64,000 bases of DNA from Diphasiastrum complanatum (Eukaryota > Streptophyta > Lycopodiopsida > Lycopodiales > Lycopodiaceae), in assembly GCA_029204225.1 (NCBI GenBank), contig CM055095.1:24039641-24103640 (forward strand), read 5' to 3'. A program made the translations under genes and the position numbers. Below are positions 36,066 to 47,947 of this stretch, piece after piece. Within the stretch, counting starts at the first letter, position 1; each line of letters opens with the position of its first letter. The notes under the pieces were generated by a model. It was not told where the DNA came from. It searched no databases and saw only the letters and a program-made list of their open reading frames with translations.

Positions 36066-36239
36066 GTTTCTTGGCTAGTATTAGAGTCATATATTTGTTG
36101 TTAGGTGTTAAAGTACCATATCATTGAGGAATTCTTAATAAGAAACAATCTAGTATCTACTATCTAAAATTACATTTTGAAAAGTCATATCACTAGGTTT
36201 TACTTCCTACGAAGAGCTTTGACTCTCACAATATAATTT

Positions 36240-36606
36240 GAGGCACTCTTTTCACTCCTTTGGAAGCTTTGAAAGATTTGATTCCTTAGTGTGAGCAACC
36301 TTGATGTTGTTCCTTGCCTCATAAATGGATTTCAATGTGTCCCAAGCCTCCTGGCCAAGGTGCATAAGCCAATCTCTCTCCACACTTTATTGGAAACATT
36401 CAATTTGTTGATATGTAGGGCCATCCATACTCTCTTATTGTACTTTTGGACCTCTTGGAGCACTTGAGACTCCTCCTCAAGTCCTAGCACAATCTCCATC
36501 ACGTCTTGGAGTACCAAAATGGACTCCATCCTCACCTTCCAAATGGCATACTTGGAGATGTTCAATTCTCACCATGCTCCAACAAAATGGAACCTATGGA
36601 AGCCAT
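36240..36606 (-). pseudogene. Copia gag 5' fragment (family C-like)
   Basis: ATG at 36606 opens MASIGSILLEHGENLN. After a frameshift comes KYAIWKVRMESILVLQDVME, VLGLEEE, KLNVSNK and a last block before 36240. It resembles C gag (MESVLILQDVMDIVLGIEE). The leader continues right to about 37200. No pol follows on the left. Confidence 0.8.
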
Positions 36607-37329
36607 CTTCCCTTGAGAAATTTTCTTGTGATAGATCTCTCAATAAAGGATTCAATAATGGTATCCTACCACTTCTAATTTGAGATCTTGCAACTAGGTG
36701 TGAGATCAATCTCACTAGCGCTACTAATCTCTCTCAAACTAGATCAAACTCTCATCCAAAGATGGAGCAAGGACAAAATTCGGGTCAACTTGACTCAAGC
36801 ACACTAAAAACACTCAAAACATCCACAAATGACTCAAATACAAATGAATTGCATGAAATTTTGTGGCTATGACCTCAAAAGATTGTCTAGATTTCAACTA
36901 GATAAGATTGGCAAGATTTTTCTTGAGTCTTTGGATCAAATAAGCTAGATGTGAGCCTAAATTAATGTGTCCAACCAAGTTGGGTGCCCTACCCACCTCA
37001 CTTTAAAAGCCTATAACTTCATAAAGACACATCCAATTGACATCAAATCAATTGCACTAAAAACTACACTTCACTAGCTTTCCAATATGCTATCAAGCAC
37101 TTGATTTGGCTTTACCTTGGTGAAACAACAACCATTCAAATTTTGGTGATCTCACATGTGCTTGAGCAGTACAGTCCGTATAGTACCCAACATGGATCAA
37201 TATAGATTCATTGATTAAGAGACCAATAACTCTCTATGATTGTAAAGTACAATCATTATTGTCCTAAAAACTGTAAATTTATCATTTGGTAGATCAAATC
37301 CCTATATAGGTCTATAAACTTGATCAATT

Positions 37330-38778
37330 CTGATTTTTTATTTCACATACTGGATTTGGCCAATTTTTGGATCATTGGATTAGCCTAAGAGGTGGCTAAT
37401 AGATTGCATATCAAATTATTAACATTTGCATGTAGATTTGAAATAGTCATTTTTTTGTGATTTTGTCAAAATCCTAATTTTAATTGGATCTCTAGATAGT
37501 GAGGTTTCTGGACTTCATGTGAGTGTGTTTCAATCTTAGGAGGTGGCAAAAGTCATTAGATTGAGGGTAGATCATAGGTTGATCAAGATTCCATGATTCT
37601 ATGTGTTGATTTGTTTGGTATAAGTGCTATAAGAGAATTTTTGAGATAGTTTCAAATCTTTGTGATTTCTTTTGAAAACATTTGTTGTTGTTCAAAGGAG
37701 TGCTTTGTGCATTGAAACAAGTTGCAAAACAAGATCAGGTCATTACTACACAACAACCTCAATTGGAGTCATGTTGGAAGCCAATGATAGGCTTACCTCA
37801 AGTAACTATTTATTGTGGAAAGTGAGGATGGAATCACTTCTTGAGATGAATGATGTTCTAGATATTGTTGTAGGTTTGGAGGAGATACCATCAACACAAC
37901 AAGATCAAGTGAGGTATGATAAGAGGGCCAAGAATGCTCTACACATTATCAAGATGAATGTTACCAATGAGCTTCTCAAGAAAGTTGGTAAGTGTATTTC
38001 ATCTAAGGATGATTGGGATTCATTGAAAAAGCTTTATGAATCCAAGTCTACATCTAGAGTGTTGAATATAAGAAGGCAAATATTTTCTTGTTTTTAAAAG
38101 AATGAAAAAAGTCCAAGTACTTTTGTTTTGAGGATGAAAGCATTGAATGATGAATTGGCTTGTATTGATGAAAGCAATAAGGAAGGAGAGCTTGTTCAAG
38201 TGATTCTTAATGAATTGTTGGATGCTCATGCTAACATCGTTCAAAGTATTTCTATTCAAAAGACTTTGCCAAGTTTGATGGGCCTTCAAAAGATCTTGCT
38301 CAATGAAGAATATAGGCTTCAGGCAAGAGGTGGATCTACATCGACACTTCAAGAGGATTCTATGTTCACAAAGAGCAAATTCAAGGGCAAAACCGAAAGT
38401 AAGTGGTCTAAAGGGCAAGATCAAGTGGATGCCTATTCAAGTGGAAAAAAGAAGGATAGATCAAAGCTCAAGTGCTTCTATTGTGGCATCAAAGGACACT
38501 TTGCAAGTGATTGTACAAAAAGAAGAGAGATCAAGGAGACAAGCAAGGCAATCTTACTCTTGATGAGGATGGTTTGGATGTTCAAGATGCAAATGATGAT
38601 GCTTTTGTGATTTCGTCATGTATGCTTGCTAATTATGGAGATCTAGATCCTTGGTGGATTGATAGTGGAGCAAGTTCACACATGACTTTTCACAAAGAGT
38701 ATTTCACTTCTTTGTTGGCATATGGAGATGACAAGAGGGTGATCTACAAGGCCAATGATGGTGAGTGTGCAATCGTCA
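37330..38778 (+). pseudogene. Copia family A copy A2, leader, gag and protease
   Basis: The leader (from about 37330) is the inverted counterpart of A1's. Gag starts at ATG 37771 (MLEANDRLTSSNYLLWKVRM), has a TAA near 38095, and continues through LVQVILNELLDAHANIV to an intact zinc knuckle, CFYCGIKGHFASDC. A frameshift then leads to the protease, WWIDSGASSHMTFHKEYF, with the D-S-G site intact. The frame ends at GECAI near 38778, where unrelated sequence begins. Integrase residues resume at about 40571. Confidence 0.87.
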
Positions 38779-39304
38779 ATTCACCAAAATCATTCACTAT
38801 TTTGGTGAATCGACAATTGCGAGCTTGCTTTCTGGGCAAGTACCAAGTCATGGAAATGAATAAAAAAGAGATTATCCATTAACAACACTGACTCACTCAA
38901 ATAATCACAATATTGTTTATACAAAGACAAAAAATATGACCTATGTTCAGATCCAAACCTCTCGATATCAAAAGACATATTGAAATATGTCTTGTAGTGA
39001 CCTATGTAATTATCAACACTAGATTCAATGAGGAAGTGGTGCAAGGCAGAATCAAGACTATCAGAAGATGAGGAAGCCGTGTCTGAATTGAATAGTAGTC
39101 TCAAGTATCGCGACGACGCAAGGAGGTTAGGAGATACGAAAAAATCTAGGAGTCCCTGTGTGATGGCAATATCAGTAACAGAGAGTATCACAACGACGCG
39201 AGAGCTCTCAAAATGTACAATTTGTAAAGTAGTTTCTCATGTGGTAGTGATATTGACCAGAACAGAATGTGAAATAGAAAAAAACTACAAAGAGTGGAAA
39301 TAAA
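38779..39304. other. Insert interrupting A2, unidentified, starts with hairpin
   Basis: The first bases form a 12-bp perfect inverted repeat (38779-38790 and 38799-38810, loop of 8). The following 0.5 kb is open on the minus strand (38790-39191, Ser-rich) without an obvious ATG-led gene or a family I recognise. A + frame at 39028-39303 is also unrecognised. Confidence 0.5.
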
Positions 39305-39782
39305 AAACCAAGAAAAAGTTGTAAAATGATCGAACCACATTTATATAGTGAAAACCAATAAAATCCAAGTCGTACACCCATTGATACAACAACAGATCAG
39401 CTCTTGCACACAAAATGTGATCTTCCACACCTGAGAGTCCACAAATCATTTTTGTCATTCGACCACGTGTCCACACATGCAATTTGTGAGAAATTTCAAC
39501 TAGATTTGCTATTTTGGTCATATTTGTATATCTGGCAATTGAGGCCATTTTCAAATTAGACTTAGAATTTGGCTTTTCAAAGTTATATTAGTCTAAAAGC
39601 ATTTGAATAAATACTTTTGGAAAGTGTGGGAAACTATAGAACACAAGTTTTGGTGAGATTCAATTTGAGTAGTAGAGACATTGAATCTAGTCACAAAGAT
39701 AGTGGGGTTTTCATTGTAGAGGGAAACCAAAGTTTAAAGTTAGATTGGGACCTACTATAAAAGGATGTAACTCAGATCGGTA
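39305..39782 (+). repeat. Diverged family A-like LTR remnant
   Basis: The reverse complement of 39500-39780 aligns by eye with 35740-36030 of the A1 LTR (shared ACATCCTTTTATA, CCCACACTTTC, TATTTATTCAAATG). So this is a plus-oriented U3-side LTR remnant of an older relative. It ends where a copia RT relic begins. Confidence 0.6.
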
Positions 39783-39784
39783 CT

Positions 39785-40490
39785 ATTGCTGAAAAGCAAT
39801 GTATCATCCATGTACAAAGTGATAATGATAAAAGACTGTTGCACTACTTTGAGGTAAATGTTTGAATCGGAAGAGCTAGGTGTGTAGCCGTGATCAATAA
39901 GGAAAGTATTGATCCTTTGAAACCATGCTCAAGCAGATTGTTTCAAGCTATAAAGTGCCTTATGGAGTTTACACACATGATTGTGTTTACCTTCGATTAT
40001 ATAACCTTCGGGTTGCACCATGTAAATGTCTTCTTCGATAACTCCATTGAGATATGTTGTCTATACGTCCATTTGATGTATTTCCAAACCTACTGCAGCA
40101 GCAAATGATAGCAAAAGTTGAATAGAAGAATGCTTGACTACTGGACTGAAAGTTTCAGTATAATCCATGTTGTATACCTGAGAAAATCCTCTGGCGACAA
40201 GTCGTGCCTTTCTTCTGTTGATGCTTCCATCTGCGTTGTACTTGACTTTGAAAATCCATTTGCAATCAACTACGTTTTTGCTGGCAAGTATTTCGACAAT
40301 TGTCCACGTCTGGTTCTTGATAAGAGATGAATACTCTCTATCCATAGCTTCTTTCTAGAGATCGGAATCAGGCTGACTGAGTGCCTCTTGGATAGATGTC
40401 GGTTCTTGAACAAGGTAGGTTGTAGACTCGTCAATATTCCGGTTAGGTGGTAAAAACACTTGTAAAACTGTAGACTGTAAAAGAACACGT
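39785..40490 (-). pseudogene. Copia family F reverse transcriptase relic
   Basis: The minus strand reads QEALSQPDSDL, MDREYSSLIKNQTWTIVE, CKWIFKVKYNADGSI, DYTETFSPVVKHSS and LEIHQMDV. After a stop it continues through IYMVQPEGYI, ALYSLKQSA, and the active site LYMDDTLLFS with both Asp. At least three stops interrupt it. Integrase of what may be the same element lies at 42236-43125, in the right order but separated by foreign DNA. Confidence 0.83.
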
Positions 40491-40570
40491 GAAACTCTGA
40501 AGAACCGGATAAACAATTGATGAAGATTAAAACCGATTAGTCTATTGGTAAGAAGGAATCCAACGAGATG

Positions 40571-40866
40571 AAGTCTATGATGTCTTTGTTAAGTTCAAGA
40601 ATGTAAGAGAAAACCAATTCTCCACAAGGATCAAGTGCTTAAGGAGTGACAATGGTGGAGAGTACATATCTACCAAGTTCAAGGCTTTTTGTGATGAGCA
40701 TGAGATCAAGAGGGAGTATACAACATCAATGACCCTACAATAAAATGGAGTGGCCGAGAGGAAGAATAAGAATTTATGTGAAAGTGCCAAAGCTAGGAGA
40801 TTAAGTGCTAACCTTGATAAGCCATTTTGGGATCAAGCTTTGTTGTGTGCTAATTTCTTGTGCAAT
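40571..40866 (+). pseudogene. A2 integrase core fragment
   Basis: The plus strand reads EVYDVFVKFKNV, CLRSDNGGEYIST (second catalytic Asp), a stop, then NGVAERKNKNLCESAKA (catalytic Glu) and LLCANFLCN. It continues A2 from where A1's integrase stops. It is cut at 40866 by an LTR starting TGTTGGGG. Confidence 0.87.
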
Positions 40867-41427
40867 TGTTGGGGATTACCACTCTGTAAATAAATAAAGT
40901 TGGAAAAATAGAAGTAGTTGTGAGGGTCGTGGCATCTTGTGTGCATAAGCCCATGGCCCAATGAGCACTTGTAAATAAATAATTTTGGACATAACCTTGA
41001 CTTTGGGCCATGTAATTAAAAATAAAATTAGAAGGTCAAAGTTAAGCGTAAACTTAAGTTCCTAAATTTGGTTAATTAGTCAAAGTAAATTGATGGTAGG
41101 TGAAGTGTGTTTCTCTCTCCACCATTGATTAGTTTGTGTTTTTTATGAAGGGTGTGGATGTCAATCCCAGCTTCCTTAGAATAGCCAATAGGAAAGGGAC
41201 AAGGGCCTTCCCCATCCATAAAAAGGCACCATTTGTACCATATTTTCATGCTTAATAGAGACGAGGACACTCTATTAATTTGAGAGCTCAAGCATTCTCA
41301 TTTGCTAATCACTCTTGCTTATGCTCTTGTTATGTTTTGCTTGTTGTTCGTACTTTCCTATTTTTGCTTTGTGCTAGTTAAGATTTTTCCACAAGCAATG
41401 ACATTGAGCATTTGAGCTAACCTCTAT

Positions 41428-41509
<82 letters not shown>

Positions 41510-41710
41510 CAAGATGAATGCATGTGGTTAGAGTTAAGGGAAGTAGTGTTAAGTGGATTAGAGTTAGTGAAAGTAGTGTTAAAAGGGAGGAGAGTACGAA
41601 GAAGAGTAGAATACACCTAAATCTAGCAACTTTATATAGTTAGGCACCTATCTAGTATTCTAATCCTCTTTGACAGGCGGAAGGGCTACTCACCAACTGA
41701 ACTACACACC
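40867..41710 (+). repeat. LTR (Tat/Athila-like) inserted in A2 integrase
   Basis: It starts TGTTGGGGATTACC directly after A2 coding sequence. It is followed at 41717-41734 by a PBS-like TGGTGCCGATGCTGGGTA, 14 of 18 bases identical to the TGGCGCCGTTGCCGGGGA site typical of Tat/Athila elements. The exact right end is unclear. A (CT)n array lies at 41433-41507. Confidence 0.6.
41433..41507. repeat. (CT)n microsatellite inside LTR
   Basis: About 75 bp of pure CT within the LTR, comparable in position to the (GA)n arrays in the LTRs of element H. Confidence 0.97.
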
Positions 41711-41716
41711 CTATAG

Positions 41717-41734
41717 TGGTGCCGATGCTGGGTA
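41717..41734 (+). other. Primer binding site, Asp-tRNA-like
   Basis: TGGTGCCGATGCTGGGTA resembles the tRNA-Asp primer site of Tat/Athila gypsy elements. It implies a plus-strand element whose internal region begins here. Confidence 0.6.
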
Positions 41735-41885
41735 TAGGTTTCATTAACTAGTTTACTTGCATTTTTAGTTGTTTTTGTTTTTTTAGAGTGTTTTTAGGTG
41801 GGAGGTGATAAGCTGCATCGTGAGTTGTCGGTGGTACATGTCAAACTCATATACTTCAGCCACTAGATTTTTGGCTTTCTTTGTC

Positions 41886-42235
41886 ATGGATCGAAACCAC
41901 TAGGGCCGGTCGTCTGGTTCTTCTTCATCTGCCACAGGTGCTCCAGTGTCGCCTTCAGCAGCTATTCGTCCTTTGTCTGATGTATCAAACTGGGTTGCGT
42001 CATCCTCAGAGTTGGATGCACTCTGCTGCTTTTGAGATGTGGAAGCAGATGCTGGCTTTGAAGAATCAGCAGCAGCAGCAGCTCCATCAGTTTCCATTGC
42101 CATAGCTTCACTCTCCATAGCAGTGGTGGCTACTACTTCGACTACTGGTGCAACATTGGATGTAACCGAAATAGGTACGGAAATGAGGCTGGAAAGATCA
42201 ATTGGCTTGGGAGCCAACATCCTTCCCGTTAGCAG
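41886..42235 (+). pseudogene. Probable gag N-terminal fragment, strand uncertain
   Basis: Downstream of the PBS an ATG opens MDRNH, then a stop, then a Ser, Ala and Thr rich reading (GRSSGSSSSATGAP, ASSSELDALCCF, AAAAAPSVSIAIASL). The minus strand of the same bases is also open (41900-42220, acidic). Position after the PBS favours plus. No conserved gag domain is visible. It is cut at 42235 by family F integrase. Confidence 0.35.
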
Positions 42236-43125
42236 AATTTTCTCTTGTCTTGGCTTTGGCAGTACTCCTTAAACTTGATAGAGATGTATTCTCCACCATT
42301 GTCTAAACTTAGGACCTTGATTGTCCTTTCAGTCTCCTTTTTTTGCATGCTCCTTAAGATTATGAAGCAATTGAAGGCTTCTGATTTCTTCTTTATAAAG
42401 TACACCATAGTTTTTCTGAAAAATTTATCAATAAAAGTTATGAAATACTTTGCATCCTTTAACGAAGGATTTTTCATCGGGCCACAAATGTCTGAATGTA
42501 CAATGTCTAACAATCCTCTAGCATTATGCTGATGGCTTGATTTAAATGGTTTCTTAGTCTATTTACCAACTAGACAATATTGACAGACAGGTAATATCAT
42601 GAGCATATTCAAGATAAAAAACAATAGATTGTCTAGACATTTGTTGTACAATAGCATGATTCAAGTGACCAAGTCTATAATGCCAAAGTAAAATTTTATT
42701 TGCATGAATAGAAGTACTGAGCGCCTGACTAGAGGTGGAAAAGCAATGACTTGATTTATACAAGTACCCATGACTCTTTTCAAGTGCCAGGACCTTGCCT
42801 GTCCTATCAACTACTTTGCATTGATCACATTCGACTTCTACTCTATGTCCTAGATCTGTGATTCTGCTTACAAAGAGCAGATTCGTAGATAAATTTGGTA
42901 CACACAAGACTTTAGAAAGTAGCTTAGACTGACCATTTGCAAAGTTTAATCTTTTAGTACCTGCACCTTTACTATTGTCGTCAAGGTGAACATATTTCTT
43001 GGTACTGTAAGGTGCATAGGACTCGAAACAGCCAATGAGTTTGGTCATGTGCTGAGTGGTTCCGGAATCCAGGAACCAAGAACTGTCACCGGATGCTCCT
43101 TGATGGCTGGTCATGAAGGCATCAT
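42236..43125 (-). pseudogene. Copia family F protease and integrase relic
   Basis: The frame 42563-43114 shows SWFLDSGTTQHMT (protease site), VLCVPNLSTNLL, LLWHYRLGHLNHAIVQQM (zinc His pair). After a break, 42229-42513 shows LDIVHSDICGPM (first catalytic Asp) and VLSLDNGGEYISIKF (second). The catalytic Glu region is missing. It reads in the same direction as the RT relic at 39785-40490. Confidence 0.85.
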
Positions 43126-44399
43126 GATCCGCTTCTTGAATAGTCTGTGGAGCGAGAGCTCCTTAGGTGGCATCCTAGTGGCATTTTCACATTACACAAA
43201 TTACAAGTGGAATAATGCTCTCCACTAGAGGTCACCATCAAAAGGTGGCTCACTCTACTTTCTTTAAGAGATATCTACTTGCATTTATTACTTTGCCTAG
43301 AAATACTAGTTCCTACATGGTCATTCCATCTTCCGGGATTCATCATGAGGCTTACATAGTTCTTGCTTGTCATTACTAACTAGTATTCCTCTGCTCTCAT
43401 ACTCGGCTCTCAGTCTTCGTTTGTCTCGTCTTCTCAAAGACCTCTTTGGTCTAAGGTGAGAGGTGCTTTGGTTAGCTCTGGTCGAGTATCTTGGGGATTC
43501 GTTAGAATCAACCAACATCATCCCACCCCTAATGTGTTGCAGGACCCACTGCAACTCATATTGAATGATGTCATTCCGCTTTCGCATTGGCATCTTCGAT
43601 TGTCACTTGGAAAAGTGTAGATTCTTGTTCGCTTGCATAAAACCAAGTGTTTATTATTTCCAGTATTGATCAAAAACTAATTTCGCAATTTGCCACAATT
43701 TAACCAGAATGTCTTATTGTTGTAGGCGGTTGACATTCTCAAAATTTGGAGAGCTCCCAGCAGCTTCACAATTTGTGTGCTCGAGTGTTTTTTTTTTTTT
43801 TTTTGTCTTTTGCTCTGATGTGGATGGTTTCATCTTTGGTTTTTTGGCGGGTGCTAGCTTCTAGGAGGTCTGTATCCTCCATATTGCTTCTGGGCGTTTC
43901 CGCAATTTTTTTCTCAATTGAAGTTCCAGTCTTGTCGATGATCTTGCCTTGACGAGAAGAGAAGAACCTTCGATCGGTAGGCCACACAAACTTTGGGTTA
44001 ACAGTATTTAAGGGAATGGACTTACCAACAAATTGGTGGTAGGAACAGATTGGATGGATAATTTGGTGATGGTAGGAAAACATGATGAAGGCTTGGTGGA
44101 AGGGTGAAGGAACTGATAGTTCTATAGTTGCAGTCTTAGACCCTTGCAATGTCGAGCTTTGACCACCACTTGCTGGGTGAGGAGTTCATTTTATTTGCAG
44201 GTTCACAGTTGTCTTCATCTTTTTCTTTTCTGCAGCTCTTTCTTTTCATCCATTACTTTTGGATCTCTTCGAGATTCATAGAAGGGGATTCAACTATCAT
44301 TACTCCAAAGAGTTTTCTTTTGATCATAATCGATCTACCTCAACTGTTGCTTAAGTTTTGTCCTTTCTTCCTCAGCTTCTTGGATCTTACTCTTTATTT
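43126..44399. other. Unresolved stretch; no gene recognised
   Basis: A 90-residue basic frame (43321-43593, minus, rich in Arg, ending near RKME) may be the gag end of family F, but no zinc knuckle is clear. The rest (43600-44399) has short frames and a 17-T run near 43790. Nothing else was identified. Confidence 0.4.
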
Positions 44400-46372
44400 C
44401 TTCTAGCTGCTTTGCCTGCTTCTTAGATCTTCTTTTGGATGATCAACCATTGTAGGTGGTAGTTGGTCTCCACAAGACACTTGCAATGTTCTTTTAGCCT
44501 CTTCAGTAAAACTATCAAGATTTGAAAAAACTGGGGATTTCTCAGGTGGGTAATGAGATGATGAAAAACAGAGAAATGGAAGGAAGGGTGGTGGTAGTGG
44601 TGACAACGGTAGATGAGAATGGGTGCGAAAGAAGGAGACTGATTTTCCAATGCTTGTGTTTCTCTTTTCTGAAGGATCTTCGTCGCGCTGGGGTACTTCT
44701 TCTAATTGAATCGCCTTGGATTGCCCATATGCTTGCTTAGCCTTGTCATTGTCATCTTTGGTTTTGTGACCTTGGTTGTTTGAACTTGTTACTGGTGTTG
44801 TTGGCAATGTGGCTGCTCCAGTGGATGCCACAAGCCGCAATATCTGCAAAATATCTGACGTCGCGATCAGGATTGCCATGGTGCTTCTGGTAGAATACTC
44901 GGCAGTTGGTGACCATGTCTTCGGCTAAGTTGCCGATATCTACACCTGTGAGCTTAGGCCAAAAGATTCTGTTCTTGACCTTGGTGGCAGGAAATGGTTC
45001 TCACCTCGCTACTGGATAGTAATAAGGATTGGTGCACATGTAGGAGGGAGCTTCGAGATACCATGCCATTGAGGTCTTACTTTGCAGGAAGAGTTGATGA
45101 CGCCAGAGAGATTGTAGATCCAGGAGTTTGACTGCTACTTTATATGTCTGACATTGGTCCAAATCTGGTAGTATGTAGCCGCCTCGCTCTTTTGTTGTGG
45201 GGTTACCGGTGGGGAGGGTTAGTGGTGTCGAGAGGGTTAGAGGCGGTGGAAGAGAAAAGATAATGTTGGGAGCTGGTACCTCCAGAGCCTGACAGATTGG
45301 TTGGTGTTTGAGCTCCTTGCCCCAGGGGTTGGCCTTGAAATGCGGAGCCTTGAGTTGCAGGAGGAGACTGTTGGAATCATGCTCCATCTCCACCATCTGG
45401 TCCATCAAAGTGGTGCTCTAAATCATGGAATTGGGCGTGCTCTGCATGAACCGACGGTGTCGACTGGATAGCGGCCTTTAAGCATTCTTCCAGGGTGGCT
45501 ATGTGCTGGTATAAGGCCTCGACGGAAGCAATGTATGATTGCTGTAATTTTGAGTGCTTCTCCATCGTGGCTTTCAGCTTTTGGGCCAGTGTTTGATAGG
45601 CCACCATTGGAATGGAAGTTCCCTCATGAATAGTTGGTGGTGCGAAGCGTTGAAGTCCACCATTTCTAACTATTCCTTCATAGCGGAACGTGCTGCTTGT
45701 GAATATGCTACAGCCTTATTTTTTTTGGCTTTGAGGGTATCGATGGTTTGCTACATGTTGGATACCTTTAGTTGGAGCTGGTTCTGGAGGTGGAGTAGCA
45801 TCTACTGCTATTGTTGATTGTAATTCGTGAGATTCTGGATCTGCAGCTACTGTTGTTTGTTTTCCTCCTCTAGCCTTGCTTTTTCTTTCTGAAGGTCTGC
45901 CATAGCACCATTGTCGAATTGCCGCATAGTATATTGTCCCCCTAGGAATAGATTGTATTGGAGCTCATTCACCAACCATACCGCTTTTTGGGCTGCAAGG
46001 GGTAACTGCTCCCAAGGACCAATGCCAGGGAGAGTGTATGTGTAGTTAGGATACGACATTGGGTTAAATGGTAGAAAATCAGAAGCAGGGCTAGACGGAG
46101 GTGTATGAAAAGCAAGTGGAGGTGATTGTGGATTGAGGGGTACAAGAGGTGGGGAGATACTGCATGGCAGAGATTGTTGGATTGGGTTAGTGGTGACAGT
46201 GGTTGATGGAAGTGCACTTAGTAATTGTAATACAAAATCATCTACGTTGATTGTGGAGAAAAGTAGGGTGGAGATATGTATAGGTGAGGGCTTTTGTGGA
46301 AGTGTGGAAGTGAAGCCCGTGTTGAGAGTTAGTGAGGGTGTGGAGGTGGCAGTAAATGGTGGGGGTGGTGGT
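44400..46372 (-). pseudogene. Block G1: unrecognised proline-rich and coiled-coil protein, probable retroelement gag
   Basis: Several minus-strand frames form one broken protein. It begins with a Pro/Ser/Thr-rich part, then MSYPNYTYTLPGIGPW and LAAQKAVWLVNELQYNLF. A coiled coil follows (DLQKEKARLEEENKQQ, then LAQKLKATMEKHSKLQQ), then HAEHAQFHDLEHHFDGPD. Downstream it reads TTKERGGYILP, then unmatched blocks to 44400, including one with HHGNPDRDVRYFADIAA. The region 45169-46372 is a near copy, inverted, of 61836-63226. I do not recognise the family. Its setting among gypsy fragments suggests a gag or accessory ORF. Confidence 0.5.
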
Positions 46373-47059
46373 ATTATTCAGATTCTACTTTCTAGCTAGT
46401 TTGCAGTTTTTTGGTGATTTAGAACTTCAAACCACTTTGAATGGTCCATATCAGGTAATGTACGGAATTTCAGGTGCTGGCACGTGTGAAATCCGCCCAT
46501 TTTCAGTTTGGTGGTCCTCTCTCACCTTAGATCCAAATTTCATGCAAATTAGCCCACTAAAAAGCTAGAAATGTGTAGAATTTGATGCAATTTGAATCAT
46601 GACAGTTGGATAAGCCAATCAGAAGTTATAAGCTTCTGAAGAGTCATAGGTAGGTGTCTAGACCTGTGGCAAATCGTGTGTACATGTCATTTATTGCTTG
46701 AATGATCACAAAAATCATCCAGAAGTTGACCAATCTCATCTATATGTGATTTAGACAATATTTATAGGTTCTAGGCAAATTGTTTCATACAAATAGATTG
46801 TATTTGAGTCAATTTGATATTTTTGGAGTATTTCACATGTGTGAAATTCAGAGAAACATAACTTTTGCCATACTTCATCTTTTTTGATGATTCAAATCTT
46901 GTTTTAGAGAGATTATCAAGCCAGTGAGAGCTATCTCACAGTTTTGTGCTTGGTCTTATATAGGATTTGGTTTTGTACCCTTGATTGGTTCCTATAGTGA
47001 GAAGATAAGCAATTCTTTCATCCATCTTTTTTTTATTTCCATCATTCTTTATGACTTCA

Positions 47060-47875
47060 ATGGGTGTCTTTCTATTAGAAGCAAGTGAAAGATTGTCAAC
47101 CTCCAATTACTAAATCTGGAAGGTTAGAATGGAATCTGTCTTAATACTACAAGATGTGATGGATATTGTACTTGGCATTGAAGAACCACAAATTCCTCAA
47201 AAAATTCCAAAGTACAAAAAGAGAGCTAGAATGGCTCTGTATTATATTAAGATGAATGTCTCAAATGACGTCTTAAGAGAAATTGGTGCTTGTACTAATG
47301 CCAAAGATGCTTGGGATACTCTCAAGTCCATCTATGAGGCAAAGAATACTTCTAGACTTCTAACACTAAGAAACCAAATTTTTCAAAGTGTACAGAGAAG
47401 TGATGAATGTGCTTCAGCTTATGTAATGAGAGTTAAAGACCTCCATAGAGAATTGTCATGCATAGGAGACTCCATCAACCAAAATGAACTTGTTCAAGTC
47501 ATACTTAATGGGTTAAAGGAGGAATATGACAATCTTGTTCAGAATTATGCCATTAAGGAGGAGCTATCAAGTTTGGAAGCACTCCAAAGTGTGCTCATTT
47601 CTGAAGAATCAAGACAAGAGTATAAATTCTTGAAAATGGAGAGACTGTCTTTCAACATTGATGGTAAAGCTCTCTTTACCAAAGACAAGCACAAGACAAG
47701 AAGTAAGAATCAACACCAACCCTCTTCAAGCAAGAACAATCTTATTTCCAAGGAGAAAGGAGAAGAGGATGAGTCCTCTCAAGCTTCCACATCCAAGAAG
47801 AAAAAGAAAAACATCAAGTGTTTTTTTTGTGGCAAGAAGGAGCATTATGCCACCAATTGCTTCTAGAAGAAGAGT
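47060..47875 (+). pseudogene. Copia C gag
   Basis: ATG at 47060 reads MGVFLLEASERLSTSNY, then a TAA, then IWKVRMESVLILQDVMDIV. It continues through the capsid block (ARMALYYIKMNVSNDVLREI, TSRLLTLRNQIFQS) to a Lys-rich linker and the zinc knuckle CFFCGKKEHYATNC, with CCHC intact. A TAG follows in place of an expected Trp or similar (NCF then stop). Gag would encapsidate element RNA. Confidence 0.88.
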
Positions 47876-47947
47876 CAATTCAAGCAAGCCAACATTTCTA
47901 ATGAAGAGAAGGAAGATGCTCATGCAAGTGATGGAGAGGGATCTCTT

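Noticed and set aside
38790-39191. 133-residue minus-strand protein
   Set aside because: It has no ATG at its apparent start, is Ser-rich, and matches no family I know. It was kept only as an unidentified insert.
41650-41713. tRNA gene on minus strand
   Set aside because: TAGTTCAGTTGGTGAGTAGC resembles an A box, but there is no B box or pairing acceptor stem. It is read as LTR sequence next to a PBS.
46393-47057. 5' LTR of copia C
   Set aside because: No PBS and no match to the 3' LTR at 51194-51780. It is leader sequence only.
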